This document shows, piece after piece, positions 1 through 7,927 of a stretch of DNA of 30,922 bases. The notes beneath the pieces are model-generated. The model worked only from the letters and a program-made list of their open reading frames with translations, was not told the origin of the DNA and did not search any database. The position numbers were made by a program, and so were the translations under genes. The DNA comes from Bacteroidetes bacterium UBA7688. GTDB lineage: Bacteria > Bacteroidota > Bacteroidia > Chitinophagales > Chitinophagaceae. The stretch spans positions 1 through 30,922 of the forward strand of contig DLGS01000336.1 of the NCBI GenBank assembly GCA_002482815.1, read 5' to 3'. The stretch's first letter is position 1. Every line of letters begins with the position of its first letter.

Positions 1-2179
1 TTCGGGTATTGCTGTAGGTATGGCCACAAATATGATGCCGCATAACCTGAGTGAGGTAATTGACGGTTGTGTTGCATACATCGACGATAATGAAATCACC
101 ATTGACGAGCTGATGAAGCACGTTAAAGCGCCCGATTTCCCGACAGGTGGTATCATTTATGGTATTGATGGTATTAAAGCCGGATTCCATACAGGTCGTG
201 GCCGCGTTGTGTTGCGTGGTAAGGTGAATGTGGAAACAATGAAAAACGGTAAAGAACAAATCGTGATTACGGAAGTTCCTTACCAGGTAAACCGTGATGC
301 ACTGGCTGAAAAAATCGCGCATCTGGTGAACAATAAAATCATTGAAGGGGTTACCCACGTTGCCAATGAATCGAACAAAGAAGGAACACGCCTGGTTGTG
401 GAAATCCGCAAGGATGCCGTGGCGCAGGTAGTGATTAATATGCTGTACAAATACAGTGAATTGCAAACTTCTTATGGTATCAACAACGTAGCGCTGGTTG
501 GTGGCCGTCCAAAAACACTGAACCTTAAAGAACTGATTGTTGAGTTTATCCGCTTCCGTCACGAAGTAGTGGTACGTCGTACCGAATACGAACTGCGTGA
601 AGCAGAAAAACGAGCGCATATCCTGGAAGGCTACATCATTGCACTGAACAATCTTGATGCGGTTATTAAATTGATCCGCGAAAGCAATACGCCTGAAATA
701 GCCCGTACAGGTTTGATGGAGAATTTTGCGATGAGCGAAATTCAGGCAAGAGCCGTGTTGGAATTGCGTTTGCAGAGCCTTACCGGAATGCAGATTGAGA
801 AAGTACGCGAGGAATTTGCGGAAATCATGCGTACGATTGGCGACCTGAAAGATATTCTTGCCAACGAAGGCCGTCGCTACCAGATTATCAAAGACGAGCT
901 TGCTGAGGTGAAGAAAAAATTTGGAGACGAGCGTAAATCAGAAATTGATTACGGAGCGAGCGAAATGGACATGCTGGATATGATTGCCGATGAAGATGTG
1001 GTCATTACCATTTCTCATTTGGGTTATATCAAACGTACTTCACAAGCTGATTACCGCGCTCAACGTCGTGGTGGCCGCGGTTCCCGTGGTGGCAAAACCC
1101 GTGAAGAGGATTATATCGAGCATTTATTTATCGCGTCGACGCATCATACCCTGCTTATTTTCACAGAGAAAGGAAGATGTTTCTGGCTGCGTGTGTATAA
1201 AATTCCGGAAACGGATAAGAATGCGAAAGGACGTGCCATTCAGAATCTGATTCAATTGCCACCGGACGATAAAATCCGTACAATCCTGAATGTTCCTGAT
1301 CTGGAGAAAGAAGAATACACCAGTAATCACTTTATCGTTTTGTGTACGAAAGAAGGTATTATCAAAAAATCTTCTCTTCAGGATTTCAGTCGCCCGCGCA
1401 GCAATGGTGTGAATGCGATTACTATCCGCGAAGAAGATCAATTGCTGGATGCATGCCTTACTGATGGTAATTCTTATGTAATGATGGCTGTAAACAGTGG
1501 CCGTGCGATTCTGTTCTCTGAAGAGAAAGTACGTGCAACAGGCCGTGGCGCAATTGGCGTTTACGGAATTGATATGGCCGATGGCAAAGATTATGTAATT
1601 GGTATGGTTTGTGTGAACAAATTTGATATCAATAAACAAATCCTTGTTGTGTCCGAAAAAGGGCTTGGCAAACGTACTTCATTTCTTGAAAAACTGGAAG
1701 AAGGAACCAACATGGACGATCTTTCAAATACCGTAATGATTAAAAATGCGGAAGGTGTTGAAGAGCAATACCAAATGGCTTACCGTGTGACGAACCGTGG
1801 TGGTAAAGGCGTAAAAACCATCAACATTACAGAGAAAACAGGTTCGCTGGTAGGATTGCTGGCTGTAGAAGAAAAAGACGATCTGATGATTACCTGCAAA
1901 TCCGGTATGACCATTCGTATGAAAGTACGCAATATCCGTGAAGCCGGCCGTGCTACACAAGGTGTAAAACTGATCAACCTGGATGGTGGTGATGCGATAG
2001 CTGCATTGGCCAGCATTGATGAGCAGGAAGAAGAGGTGGAACTGGACGAAAACGGTGATCCTATTGTTGCTGCTACAGAAGAAGGAACAGCGCCTGCTGA
2101 AGATTTTGTGGCGCCGGATACAACAAGTGATTCTGCTACCGATTCAAACGAAGAAGAAGCTGAAGAAACAGAAGAGTAA
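1..2179 (+). CDS. gyrA: DNA gyrase subunit A, 3' part (5' end outside window)
   Basis: GyrA is the breakage-reunion subunit of DNA gyrase, which introduces negative supercoils with GyrB. The frame is open from base 2 and reads SGIAVGMATN, a conserved stretch of the winged-helix/tower region. Roughly the first 170 residues, including the catalytic tyrosine, therefore lie upstream of the window. A GyrA box, QRRGGRG, is encoded at 1061-1081. It marks the first blade of the C-terminal DNA-wrapping beta-pinwheel and separates GyrA from ParC, which lacks a good box. The protein ends in a long acidic, low-complexity tail rich in Glu, Asp and Thr (about the last 50 residues), as in many GyrA proteins. 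The motif usually written NxPPHN reads NMMPHN here. A strong terminator follows 86 bases after the stop. Identification is very secure. Confidence 0.97.
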   Translation, partial: SGIAVGMATNMMPHNLSEVIDGCVAYIDDNEITIDELMKHVKAPDFPTGGIIYGIDGIKAGFHTGRGRVVLRGKVNVETMKNGKEQIVITEVPYQVNRDALAEKIAHLVNNKIIEGVTHVANESNKEGTRLVVEIRKDAVAQVVINMLYKYSELQTSYGINNVALVGGRPKTLNLKELIVEFIRFRHEVVVRRTEYELREAEKRAHILEGYIIALNNLDAVIKLIRESNTPEIARTGLMENFAMSEIQARAVLELRLQSLTGMQIEKVREEFAEIMRTIGDLKDILANEGRRYQIIKDELAEVKKKFGDERKSEIDYGASEMDMLDMIADEDVVITISHLGYIKRTSQADYRAQRRGGRGSRGGKTREEDYIEHLFIASTHHTLLIFTEKGRCFWLRVYKIPETDKNAKGRAIQNLIQLPPDDKIRTILNVPDLEKEEYTSNHFIVLCTKEGIIKKSSLQDFSRPRSNGVNAITIREEDQLLDACLTDGNSYVMMAVNSGRAILFSEEKVRATGRGAIGVYGIDMADGKDYVIGMVCVNKFDINKQILVVSEKGLGKRTSFLEKLEEGTNMDDLSNTVMIKNAEGVEEQYQMAYRVTNRGGKGVKTINITEKTGSLVGLLAVEEKDDLMITCKSGMTIRMKVRNIREAGRATQGVKLINLDGGDAIAALASIDEQEEEVELDENGDPIVAATEEGTAPAEDFVAPDTTSDSATDSNEEEAEETEE

Positions 2180-2186
2180 ATAATAA

Positions 2187-2207
2187 TTAGTACTTAGTAT
2201 TTAGTAT
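2187..2207 (+). repeat. Three tandem 7-base repeats TTAGTAY
   Basis: TTAGTAC, TTAGTAT and TTAGTAT follow each other without gaps just after the gyrA stop. A little further on, AGATGAAA (2218-2225) and TTTCATCT (2248-2255) could pair as an 8-bp stem. The spacer has a degenerate micro-repeat look and no coding potential. Confidence 0.6.
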
Positions 2208-2265
2208 CAAGTAGTTCAGATGAAATTTTTGTCTGATGTCTTGAATCTTTCATCTTAGGTCTAAT

Positions 2266-2306
2266 AAAAAACCACCCATTGGCTGCGGCTGATGGGTGGT
2301 TTTTTT
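2266..2306 (+). terminator. Intrinsic terminator of gyrA (repeat copy 1)
   Basis: A 14-bp perfect stem (arms 2266-2279 and 2292-2305, core ACCACCCAT/ATGGGTGGT) with a 12-base loop ends in seven T residues. The A-run on the left arm would give a U-run on the other strand too, so it could work in both directions. Stem and loop are almost identical to the terminator at 3820-3860. Confidence 0.93.
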
Positions 2307-2318
2307 GTAACACAAATT

Positions 2319-2347
2319 ACCGTTCGTGAAAAAAAATGACCGTTGGT
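2319..2347 (+). promoter_or_regulatory. Paired LytTR-like binding boxes, copy 1
   Basis: Two direct repeats, ACCGTTCGT (2319-2327) and ACCGTTGGT (2339-2347), start 20 bases apart, about two helical turns. Both fit the 9-base consensus known for LytTR-domain response regulators (AgrA/VirR/AlgR type), [TA][AC][CA]GTTN[AG][TG]; the usual gap is about 12 bases and here it is 11. They lie 57-85 bases upstream of the beta-helix gene start. A possible -7 element TACATTTA (2380-2387, one mismatch to TAnnTTTG) lies between. No LytTR regulator is encoded in the window, so the binding protein is inferred. Confidence 0.55.
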
Positions 2348-2403
2348 GAAATAACTCTTGCTTTGCAAAGTGAGTTTTATACATTTAATCAAAATTCGCT
2401 CTT

Positions 2404-3804
2404 ATGAAAAAACTAATACTTTTCCTGGCTATTTTATTTTCAACATCAATGCTGGAAGCTCAGACTTTAGTGAGCGGTGGCATTTACTCCAATACCACCT
2501 GGACCAAAGCGGCGAGTCCATATATTGTAACAGATACAGTAGTGGTCTTTCCGGGGGTAACATTGACTATTGAGCCAGGAGTGACGGTGAAGTTTGATTC
2601 AAGTATGTATTTGGAAATCAGAGATGCTAAACTTATTGCAATTGGTAGTATATCGGACACTATTACATTTACAAGTAATTCATTATCCACTAAAGCAGGA
2701 AAATGGAGGGGGTTATTCATCATTAATACTTTAAAAGATACTAATAGATTCAGTTATTGCCGTTTCCAATATTCTAAAGAGGCAATAAATGTAAAACGCC
2801 CTGCATTAGCTATTAATACATTGATACTTAATAATTGCACTTTTAGTGACAATATTATTGGAATTAATTCAGATGGTTATAATATTATTGACTCGTCATT
2901 TTTCGTTAATATCACAGATATTGGCGTTAAAGGTGGCGGCTCAAATTTTATTAATTATTGTACATTCTCAAAATGTAAAACATGCATTTATTCAAATAAA
3001 ACAGGATCAATAATAAACAGTAGATTTGATTCAAACAAAACGGCTATAGAGAATTTTAAAGGAGTTGTGGAAAGATGTGAAATTACTCATAACGACAAAG
3101 GCATATTCAATGAATTTGACCACATTAAAATTAAAAATTGTACGATTAAAAATAATTCTGTCTTTGGGATTTATTCTATGTATGGTGATACTATTTCGAA
3201 CAACGAAATTGATGGAAATAAAACAGGATTGATAGTAAGAATGAGTTATGTTTCAAAAAACAGAATTACAAATAACAAAATAGGAATTTCAATACTAAAT
3301 GACATTTTCAATTCAAAATTAATGATTTTAGTTTGTAACAAAATTTGTACCAATACAGATTACGATTTAATAACCGATATGAATACTAAATCGACTTTAA
3401 ACTTTCCAAACAACTACTGGTGCACCCTTGATTCCGCAACAACACGTCCAAGAATTTTAGATGGTTACATCGATACCAAACTTCCATTAGTCAATTTTAT
3501 GCCATTAGACACAGTTTGCTATAAGCCATTAGGATTAAGTGAATGGAAACAAAATAAAAATACCAGCATCAAATTCTACCCCAACCCATTCAGCACAAGT
3601 GCCACTTTAGAATTTGACAATCCGCAAGGAAAGGCACACCAATTGTCAGTTTACAATGCGCTTGGCCTGTTGGTTATCCAGATTGAAAATATCAAATCGA
3701 ATAAGTTGACCATTGAAAGAAAGGAATTGCAAAACGGATTTTATTTCTATCAGCTGCGCAATGATGAAGGAATTGCCGGCTCCGGTAAAATAGTGATTGA
3801 GTAA
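2404..3804 (+). CDS. Secreted right-handed beta-helix protein with T9SS type A sorting domain
   Basis: This is a 466-residue protein predicted to be exported by Sec and then by T9SS to the cell surface or medium. It opens with a signal peptide (MKKLILFLAILFSTS, cleavage near LEAQ). Residues of roughly 100-340 show many short Asn/Ile/Ser-rich strands such as NNCTFSDN and NNEIDGN, typical of parallel beta-helix (NosD/pectate-lyase-like) repeats. The last 75 or so residues are a Por_Secre_tail domain with the hallmark FYPNPF and a closing GKIVIE. No catalytic residues can be assigned, so binding or polysaccharide lyase activity is open. Base composition is mosaic: by hand count 32/60 G+C at 2461-2520, 14/60 at 2821-2880, 21/60 at 3661-3720. 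It is flanked by two copies of the terminator/LytTR repeat. The first ATG before the signal peptide is taken as the start. Confidence 0.9.
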   Translation: MKKLILFLAILFSTSMLEAQTLVSGGIYSNTTWTKAASPYIVTDTVVVFPGVTLTIEPGVTVKFDSSMYLEIRDAKLIAIGSISDTITFTSNSLSTKAGKWRGLFIINTLKDTNRFSYCRFQYSKEAINVKRPALAINTLILNNCTFSDNIIGINSDGYNIIDSSFFVNITDIGVKGGGSNFINYCTFSKCKTCIYSNKTGSIINSRFDSNKTAIENFKGVVERCEITHNDKGIFNEFDHIKIKNCTIKNNSVFGIYSMYGDTISNNEIDGNKTGLIVRMSYVSKNRITNNKIGISILNDIFNSKLMILVCNKICTNTDYDLITDMNTKSTLNFPNNYWCTLDSATTRPRILDGYIDTKLPLVNFMPLDTVCYKPLGLSEWKQNKNTSIKFYPNPFSTSATLEFDNPQGKAHQLSVYNALGLLVIQIENIKSNKLTIERKELQNGFYFYQLRNDEGIAGSGKIVIE

Positions 3805-3819
3805 ACAAAATTTAATTTT

Positions 3820-3860
3820 AAAAAACCACCCATTGGCTGCAGCTGATGGGTGGTTTTTTT
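3820..3860 (+). terminator. Intrinsic terminator of the beta-helix gene (repeat copy 2)
   Basis: A 14-bp perfect stem (arms 3820-3833 and 3846-3859) encloses a 12-base loop and ends in seven T residues, 15 bases after the stop codon. The loop TGGCTGCAGCTG differs from copy 1 by one base. Confidence 0.93.
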
Positions 3861-3871
3861 ATGTAATAATT

Positions 3872-3900
3872 ACCGTTCGTGAAAAAAAACGACCGTTGGT
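3872..3900 (+). promoter_or_regulatory. Paired LytTR-like binding boxes, copy 2
   Basis: ACCGTTCGT (3872-3880) and ACCGTTGGT (3892-3900) are identical to the boxes at 2319-2347 and have the same 11-base gap. They lie 94-122 bases upstream of the AraC-type regulator. I see no convincing TAnnTTTG element between the boxes and the gene, so the promoter position is unclear. Confidence 0.55.
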
Positions 3901-3993
3901 GAATTAAGAATGTGCTTATTAAGTAGATGTCATTAATTTTATGCTCAGAATCAGCATCGCTCCAATACGATTTGATTTTGAATACCCTATAAA

Positions 3994-4758
3994 ATGAAAA
4001 CGTTCAATCAATCGGATATTATTATCTCGGATTCTCCCGGCTATGCCCGGGGTCTTCGTGGTGTACAATCCCTGCGAATACTCATTTTTATTACCTTGCC
4101 GGATACGTTCTCAATAGATTTTACAGATCAGAAGCCAGCAGTGCAAACGGCTTATGTTATTCCCCCTGGTCATTTCTGTTTTTTATCTGAAGAACAAAGT
4201 TGTTCCTTTTGGTGTATTGATTTTTACAAGGGCATATCGGGCAGAGATGCTGATTTATTACTCGCCTTAAAATATCAAAATCAAAAAGGTATTCTGCTGG
4301 ATGCGGTTAACTTTCTAAGCTCCGCTATTGATCAGGAACTTAAAGAGGTGCAGTGTATTTTGCTCATGAATAAAGTAATTACTGATTATCAAAGAAGAAT
4401 TAATTGTGATCTTGCTGATTTTGATAAAAATTTGATTTTAGCGAAAAGGCTATTATATTTTTTATGTAGTGCCCCGGAAAAACTGGATGTTCTTACGATT
4501 ATAAATATTGCACGAACGCTGAACTGCAGTGAGCGCACCCTTCTTAGAGCTTGTAAGTCTGTATTTGGACTGACAACAAAAGAATTGTTGAAAAAACACT
4601 TGGTTCTGATTAGCTTGTATATGTTTCGATTTACGCCTTCTGTAAAGTCTGTGGCCAAAGATTTGGGTTTTGCCGACTCTAAAACATTTATCCGGTTTAT
4701 AAAAAATGAATTAAGACAGACTCCCAAACAAATTTCGCAGGTACTATACTCTTCATAG
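3994..4758 (+). CDS. AraC-family transcriptional regulator
   Basis: This 254-residue protein has the AraC layout. The N-terminal half is beta-rich and cupin-like, with the typical AYVIPPGHFCFL stretch around residues 50-62. The C-terminal 95 or so residues carry two helix-turn-helix units: the first contains NCSERTLLRACKSVFG, the second SVKSVAKDLGFADSKTFIRF and ends in RQTPKQISQ, the usual AraC closing motif. In Bacteroidota such proteins are cytoplasmic one-component regulators, often of carbohydrate or stress genes; the ligand cannot be read from sequence. The paired LytTR-like boxes upstream suggest that its expression is under a two-component regulator. Its targets might include the neighbouring secreted-protein genes, but that is only inferred from position. 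The ATG at 3994 gives a normal-length protein. Confidence 0.88.
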   Translation: MKTFNQSDIIISDSPGYARGLRGVQSLRILIFITLPDTFSIDFTDQKPAVQTAYVIPPGHFCFLSEEQSCSFWCIDFYKGISGRDADLLLALKYQNQKGILLDAVNFLSSAIDQELKEVQCILLMNKVITDYQRRINCDLADFDKNLILAKRLLYFLCSAPEKLDVLTIINIARTLNCSERTLLRACKSVFGLTTKELLKKHLVLISLYMFRFTPSVKSVAKDLGFADSKTFIRFIKNELRQTPKQISQVLYSS

Positions 4759-4774
4759 AATGATATTTTTATTA

Positions 4775-4810
4775 TTTTATTGTTATTATATTCAACACAT
4801 AACAATAAAA
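4775..4810 (+). repeat. 12-bp perfect AT-rich inverted repeat
   Basis: TTTTATTGTTAT (4775-4786) pairs perfectly with ATAACAATAAAA (4799-4810) across a 12-base loop, starting 17 bases after the AraC stop. There is no T-run after the stem, so it is at best a weak terminator; an operator or mRNA 3'-end stabiliser is also possible. Confidence 0.6.
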
Positions 4811-5198
4811 ACTTTGTCTGTTTTGAACCCCATCTCTTTTAGGTAGATTGAAATTGCCGCTCTAATTTTAACTTATAATTTATTACCAGCGGGAGCAATG
4901 AGTTTTGTAGTATAGGAGTGGGGCAAAAAATCGGACAAAGAGTGTCTAACCAAAAATTTGCCCACACTCACTTCTACTGCTTGTTTTGCGAAATGGCCGT
5001 ATGGCCAAACCGGAAGGATACTCATCACTGAATAAACTCCCTTTGCAAGACGTAAGAAGCTGTAAAGATAGTGTATTGCAATGAGTACCTCTGCAGCTTT
5101 ACATAGGGGCTGGCTCTGTAAATATGCGATGTAAACCGTGTCTGCGCACGATATAAATGGCAGCGGCTCATCACCGAAATTTTATCTTTAAATTAAGA
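4811..5198 (+). other. Non-coding stretch with several hairpins upstream of the 902-residue T9SS gene
   Basis: No convincing gene was seen here on the plus strand; short frames such as one from 4993 end after about a dozen codons. Three possible stems stand out. GAGTGGGGCAAA (4916-4927) pairs with TTTGCCCACACTC (4957-4969) with one bulged base. TGGCC/GGCCA (4994-4998, 5003-5007) closes a GTAT tetraloop. TGTAAAG (5061-5067) pairs with CTTTACA (5097-5103). The stretch is more G+C-rich than its surroundings. It might be a long structured 5' leader, a small RNA or remnant sequence. It matches no riboswitch or RNA class that I recognise. A possible -7 element TATCTTTA lies at 5183-5190. Confidence 0.4.
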
Positions 5199-7874
5199 AT
5201 GATGAAAAAAATATTAATGACAGCGGCAATTCTGGCTGTAAATCTTGCTGCTTTTGGGCAAGCCAATTTTTGGAATTTGAACGGTTCCTATATGGATTGT
5301 AATACCGGTGGAACCGGAACCTTAAGTTCTACATCCTATCCATTGTATCTTTATCAGGCAGATGCATCATCATTTGCTATTCCTGGCCTGTGTGAAACTT
5401 ATTGCAAGCTTGACTATACACCTCACGGGGGAAGAGTTGTAACGTACAAAATTGATCATATCACAGAAGGATTTACGACACCGCCATCAATACCCGGATT
5501 TAGTTTAGGATCTTACAGTTTAGGTTTTGGATACACGGTTTACTCCGATGCCAGTTCTATTGCTGCGACTAAGTTGAAAGCTGACCGTACTAGAGATGTG
5601 TATGCTTACACAACCGGGCAGATTTTAAAAATTGCTACAATATCTCCTGTTGGAGCTGTATCTCTTTCTCCGACTGTACTATATACCCTTCCAGGGGCCT
5701 GGACTCCAAGTTTTGACCGATGGACTGCAATGGAAGTTAGTTCTGATGGCGAAAATATATTATTAGGAGGCACAGATGCATTAACCCTTGAGGTATATAA
5801 TATTGCTTCAGGTACTTTGACATCTTATCCTGCGCCAGGTGGAGGGAGTTTTCGGATTCAGGGATTTGAATATGTTAGTATGGGTAGTTTTCTTGCACCT
5901 CGTCTTTACGTAAGCTATAACAACAGGTCTGCTTCAAACCCAACAGGGACGGGTGGTGTAGCTTACTACAATTTAGGTAATACAAGTACTTATACCTCTG
6001 TTACGACTTCGGTTGGTTTTGGTTTTTCAGAAATAGAATTGGCCAAAAATGGTTTGCTATACTTAGGTTATGCCGGTTCTTCACCAGCTTATAACTTTAC
6101 GGGGACAGGTACTGTTTATTCTTTGACGACCGGAGGAACTTTATCTGCTACTGCTTTTACTGTTCCAGCCAGTAATAATGTTAACTATAGCGCACTCTGC
6201 AACAAATATTATATCCAAACTCAAATTGATGGAGAGGATTATGATGCTGGCTCTTACATTACTCCAAGTGTAATACCTGTGTCAGTTTATTTATCGAGTG
6301 TCATCGGATTTACAGGGCCAAGCCCATCAACACCTACAATTTACACATGCAACCCAGAGCTGCTTCCCTTAAACTTCTCTGTTTCCGGTCTTATAAATGA
6401 GTACGAAATAATAGTAAGAAGAGGTACAATCTCTGGTAGTACATTTATTGTCGATGGATCATATTTCCCTGTAGGAGTTGTGCAAACAAATTATTTTTCC
6501 AATACAGTCTCTGGCCTGACTATACCTGCTTTAGCCCTTTGGAATGAATGTGATTGGGAAATTGAAATAAAAGTCAAAGGCGCATGTGCTAACAGTTCAA
6601 CACATAAAGTTTATTATCGCGTACGTAAACCAATTGTGACTGCATATAACACCAAAATAAAAAGCATAACGGGTACTTTAACTCCAAGCTATAGTTCAAC
6701 TCCATTATTATACAGATGTGGAGATGAACCATTGGTTTTAACTTTTAATACAACAGGTACGCTATCTGGATATGATGTTAAAGTAACCAAAGGATCGATC
6801 AGCACTGGTGATGTATTTACTCCTGCAGGCGGTGCAGACAATTACACTTTTACTGAAAGTGGTTCTATTTTCGCTACTACAGTAACATTAATGCCTGCTT
6901 CTTTTGTGCCAACAAGCTTTGTTGGCAGCGATTGGAAAATTGAAGTAACCCCTAAGACTCCTTGTGGTTTAGGAGGTACAAGTGTTAGTTATTTTAAAAC
7001 ACAAAATGCGACCATTATAGCTAATTATCATGCTTATAGATACATTAATACAGCTGTTGGGATTGGTGACAATAATAAACCCTTACAGACAACTCCGGCA
7101 ATAACAAGTTCTATGCCATCTGGTGCATCAATCTCTGCTTTTAAAGATGCACTAAATGCTGCTATTGGTTGGCAAGGAGCATCAACGGCGGGTATTACAG
7201 GTATATCTACATCGGGTGACTGGGAATTTAGATCTTATGAAGCAGATGTAACAACAGGAGAAAGAAAAGCATATTCTGGTGTGCCAGTCGCAGATTATGC
7301 GTATAAATCTGGCTCTAGTAGTACTACCGGTGATTTTGATATTGCTGGAAGCAGTAAAGGTTTTGATGACTCACAACCCAACTATATCGATGAAAGTACA
7401 AATTTTGTAGATGGTTTGGAGTATCTGAGAGAATACTATACCTGGGCTTACGGTGAAGGTCCTTCTGAATTAGCTGCTTTTTCGGCAAAAGTGTGGTGTG
7501 CTGAATTTTCTGTAACGACTCTTACAGGCTGCACCGTTGTTAATAAATCCTATTTTAGAATTGCGAATAACGGATTATTAAATGGTCGCACTGCAAAAAC
7601 TACAGATAATCAATTGGAACCAATTGAAGAGGAGTTTGCAGCAATAAGATTGTTCCCCAATCCAGCCTCTAAATCTATTATTATAGAACTACCATATTCT
7701 AATGAGCCGTCAGAAATACTATTGATGGATAATAGCGGTAGAAAGATCTTTAAAAACAATGATTTACATTCTGGCAAAAATGAATTAAACATTGAAAACT
7801 TGCCAAGTGGTATTTATTTTTATGAAATCAACATAAACAATTCAATAAAACACGGCAAATTAGTGAAACAATAA
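5199..7874 (+). CDS. Large secreted protein with T9SS type A sorting domain
   Basis: Predicted 891 residues, exported through Sec and T9SS. The start is set at the ATG of 5199 (5202 is equally possible) because MMKKILMTAAILAVN begins a normal signal peptide, cleaved near AAFGQA; an in-frame ATG at 5157 would put 14 polar residues in front of it. Residues of about 30-330 look like a beta-propeller read-out domain (stretches such as MEVSSDGENILLGG and GGVAYYNLG). Two related Ig-like units follow, about residues 355-470 and 485-600: each opens with STP..Y.C, has a block EYEIIVRRGTIS / GYDVKVTKGSIS, and closes with DW.IE. A less regular segment precedes the C-terminal Por_Secre_tail domain with RLFPNPAS and NLPSGIYFYEI. 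Function is unknown; surface adhesin or binding protein is a guess. Confidence 0.88.
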   Translation: MMKKILMTAAILAVNLAAFGQANFWNLNGSYMDCNTGGTGTLSSTSYPLYLYQADASSFAIPGLCETYCKLDYTPHGGRVVTYKIDHITEGFTTPPSIPGFSLGSYSLGFGYTVYSDASSIAATKLKADRTRDVYAYTTGQILKIATISPVGAVSLSPTVLYTLPGAWTPSFDRWTAMEVSSDGENILLGGTDALTLEVYNIASGTLTSYPAPGGGSFRIQGFEYVSMGSFLAPRLYVSYNNRSASNPTGTGGVAYYNLGNTSTYTSVTTSVGFGFSEIELAKNGLLYLGYAGSSPAYNFTGTGTVYSLTTGGTLSATAFTVPASNNVNYSALCNKYYIQTQIDGEDYDAGSYITPSVIPVSVYLSSVIGFTGPSPSTPTIYTCNPELLPLNFSVSGLINEYEIIVRRGTISGSTFIVDGSYFPVGVVQTNYFSNTVSGLTIPALALWNECDWEIEIKVKGACANSSTHKVYYRVRKPIVTAYNTKIKSITGTLTPSYSSTPLLYRCGDEPLVLTFNTTGTLSGYDVKVTKGSISTGDVFTPAGGADNYTFTESGSIFATTVTLMPASFVPTSFVGSDWKIEVTPKTPCGLGGTSVSYFKTQNATIIANYHAYRYINTAVGIGDNNKPLQTTPAITSSMPSGASISAFKDALNAAIGWQGASTAGITGISTSGDWEFRSYEADVTTGERKAYSGVPVADYAYKSGSSSTTGDFDIAGSSKGFDDSQPNYIDESTNFVDGLEYLREYYTWAYGEGPSELAAFSAKVWCAEFSVTTLTGCTVVNKSYFRIANNGLLNGRTAKTTDNQLEPIEEEFAAIRLFPNPASKSIIIELPYSNEPSEILLMDNSGRKIFKNNDLHSGKNELNIENLPSGIYFYEININNSIKHGKLVKQ

Positions 7875-7883
7875 GTTTCAATC

Positions 7884-7918
7884 AAGAGGATGGTTATAAA
7901 ATATAACCATCCTCTTTT
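7884..7918 (+). terminator. Hairpin with T-run between two T9SS-protein genes
   Basis: A 14-bp perfect stem (AAGAGGATGGTTAT 7884-7897, ATAACCATCCTCTT 7903-7916) with a 5-base loop is followed by TTTTAATTATTTT. It starts 10 bases after one stop codon and ends 9 bases before the next start codon, so it may act as a partial terminator within an operon. Confidence 0.85.
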
Positions 7919-7927
7919 AATTATTTT

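Larger units (their letters stand above)
2266..2350 (+). repeat. Terminator/LytTR-box repeat, copy 1
   Basis: This block of about 85 bases combines the terminator hairpin and the paired ACCGTT boxes. It recurs at 3820-3903. The hairpin differs by a single base in the loop, the boxes are identical, and only the 11-12-base linker between them varies clearly. The two copies are direct repeats about 1.55 kb apart and flank the beta-helix gene. Confidence 0.88.
3820..3903 (+). repeat. Terminator/LytTR-box repeat, copy 2
   Basis: Second copy of the block at 2266-2350, in the same orientation and with the same order of parts. The linker between hairpin and boxes is ATGTAATAATT here (11 bases) and 12 bases in copy 1. 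Similarity ends shortly after the second box. Confidence 0.88.

Noticed and set aside
1124..1639. Open frame of 171 codons on the minus strand inside gyrA
   Set aside because: It is antisense to conserved GyrA sequence, with low-complexity His/Phe-rich translation.
1..2179. ParC instead of GyrA
   Set aside because: A good GyrA box and the full pinwheel with acidic tail favour GyrA.
4993..5031. Very short open frame in the non-coding stretch
   Set aside because: About twelve codons, with no start signal or similarity to support it.
5157..5198. ATG giving a longer form of the large T9SS protein
   Set aside because: It would place a polar, His-rich segment before a normal signal peptide.
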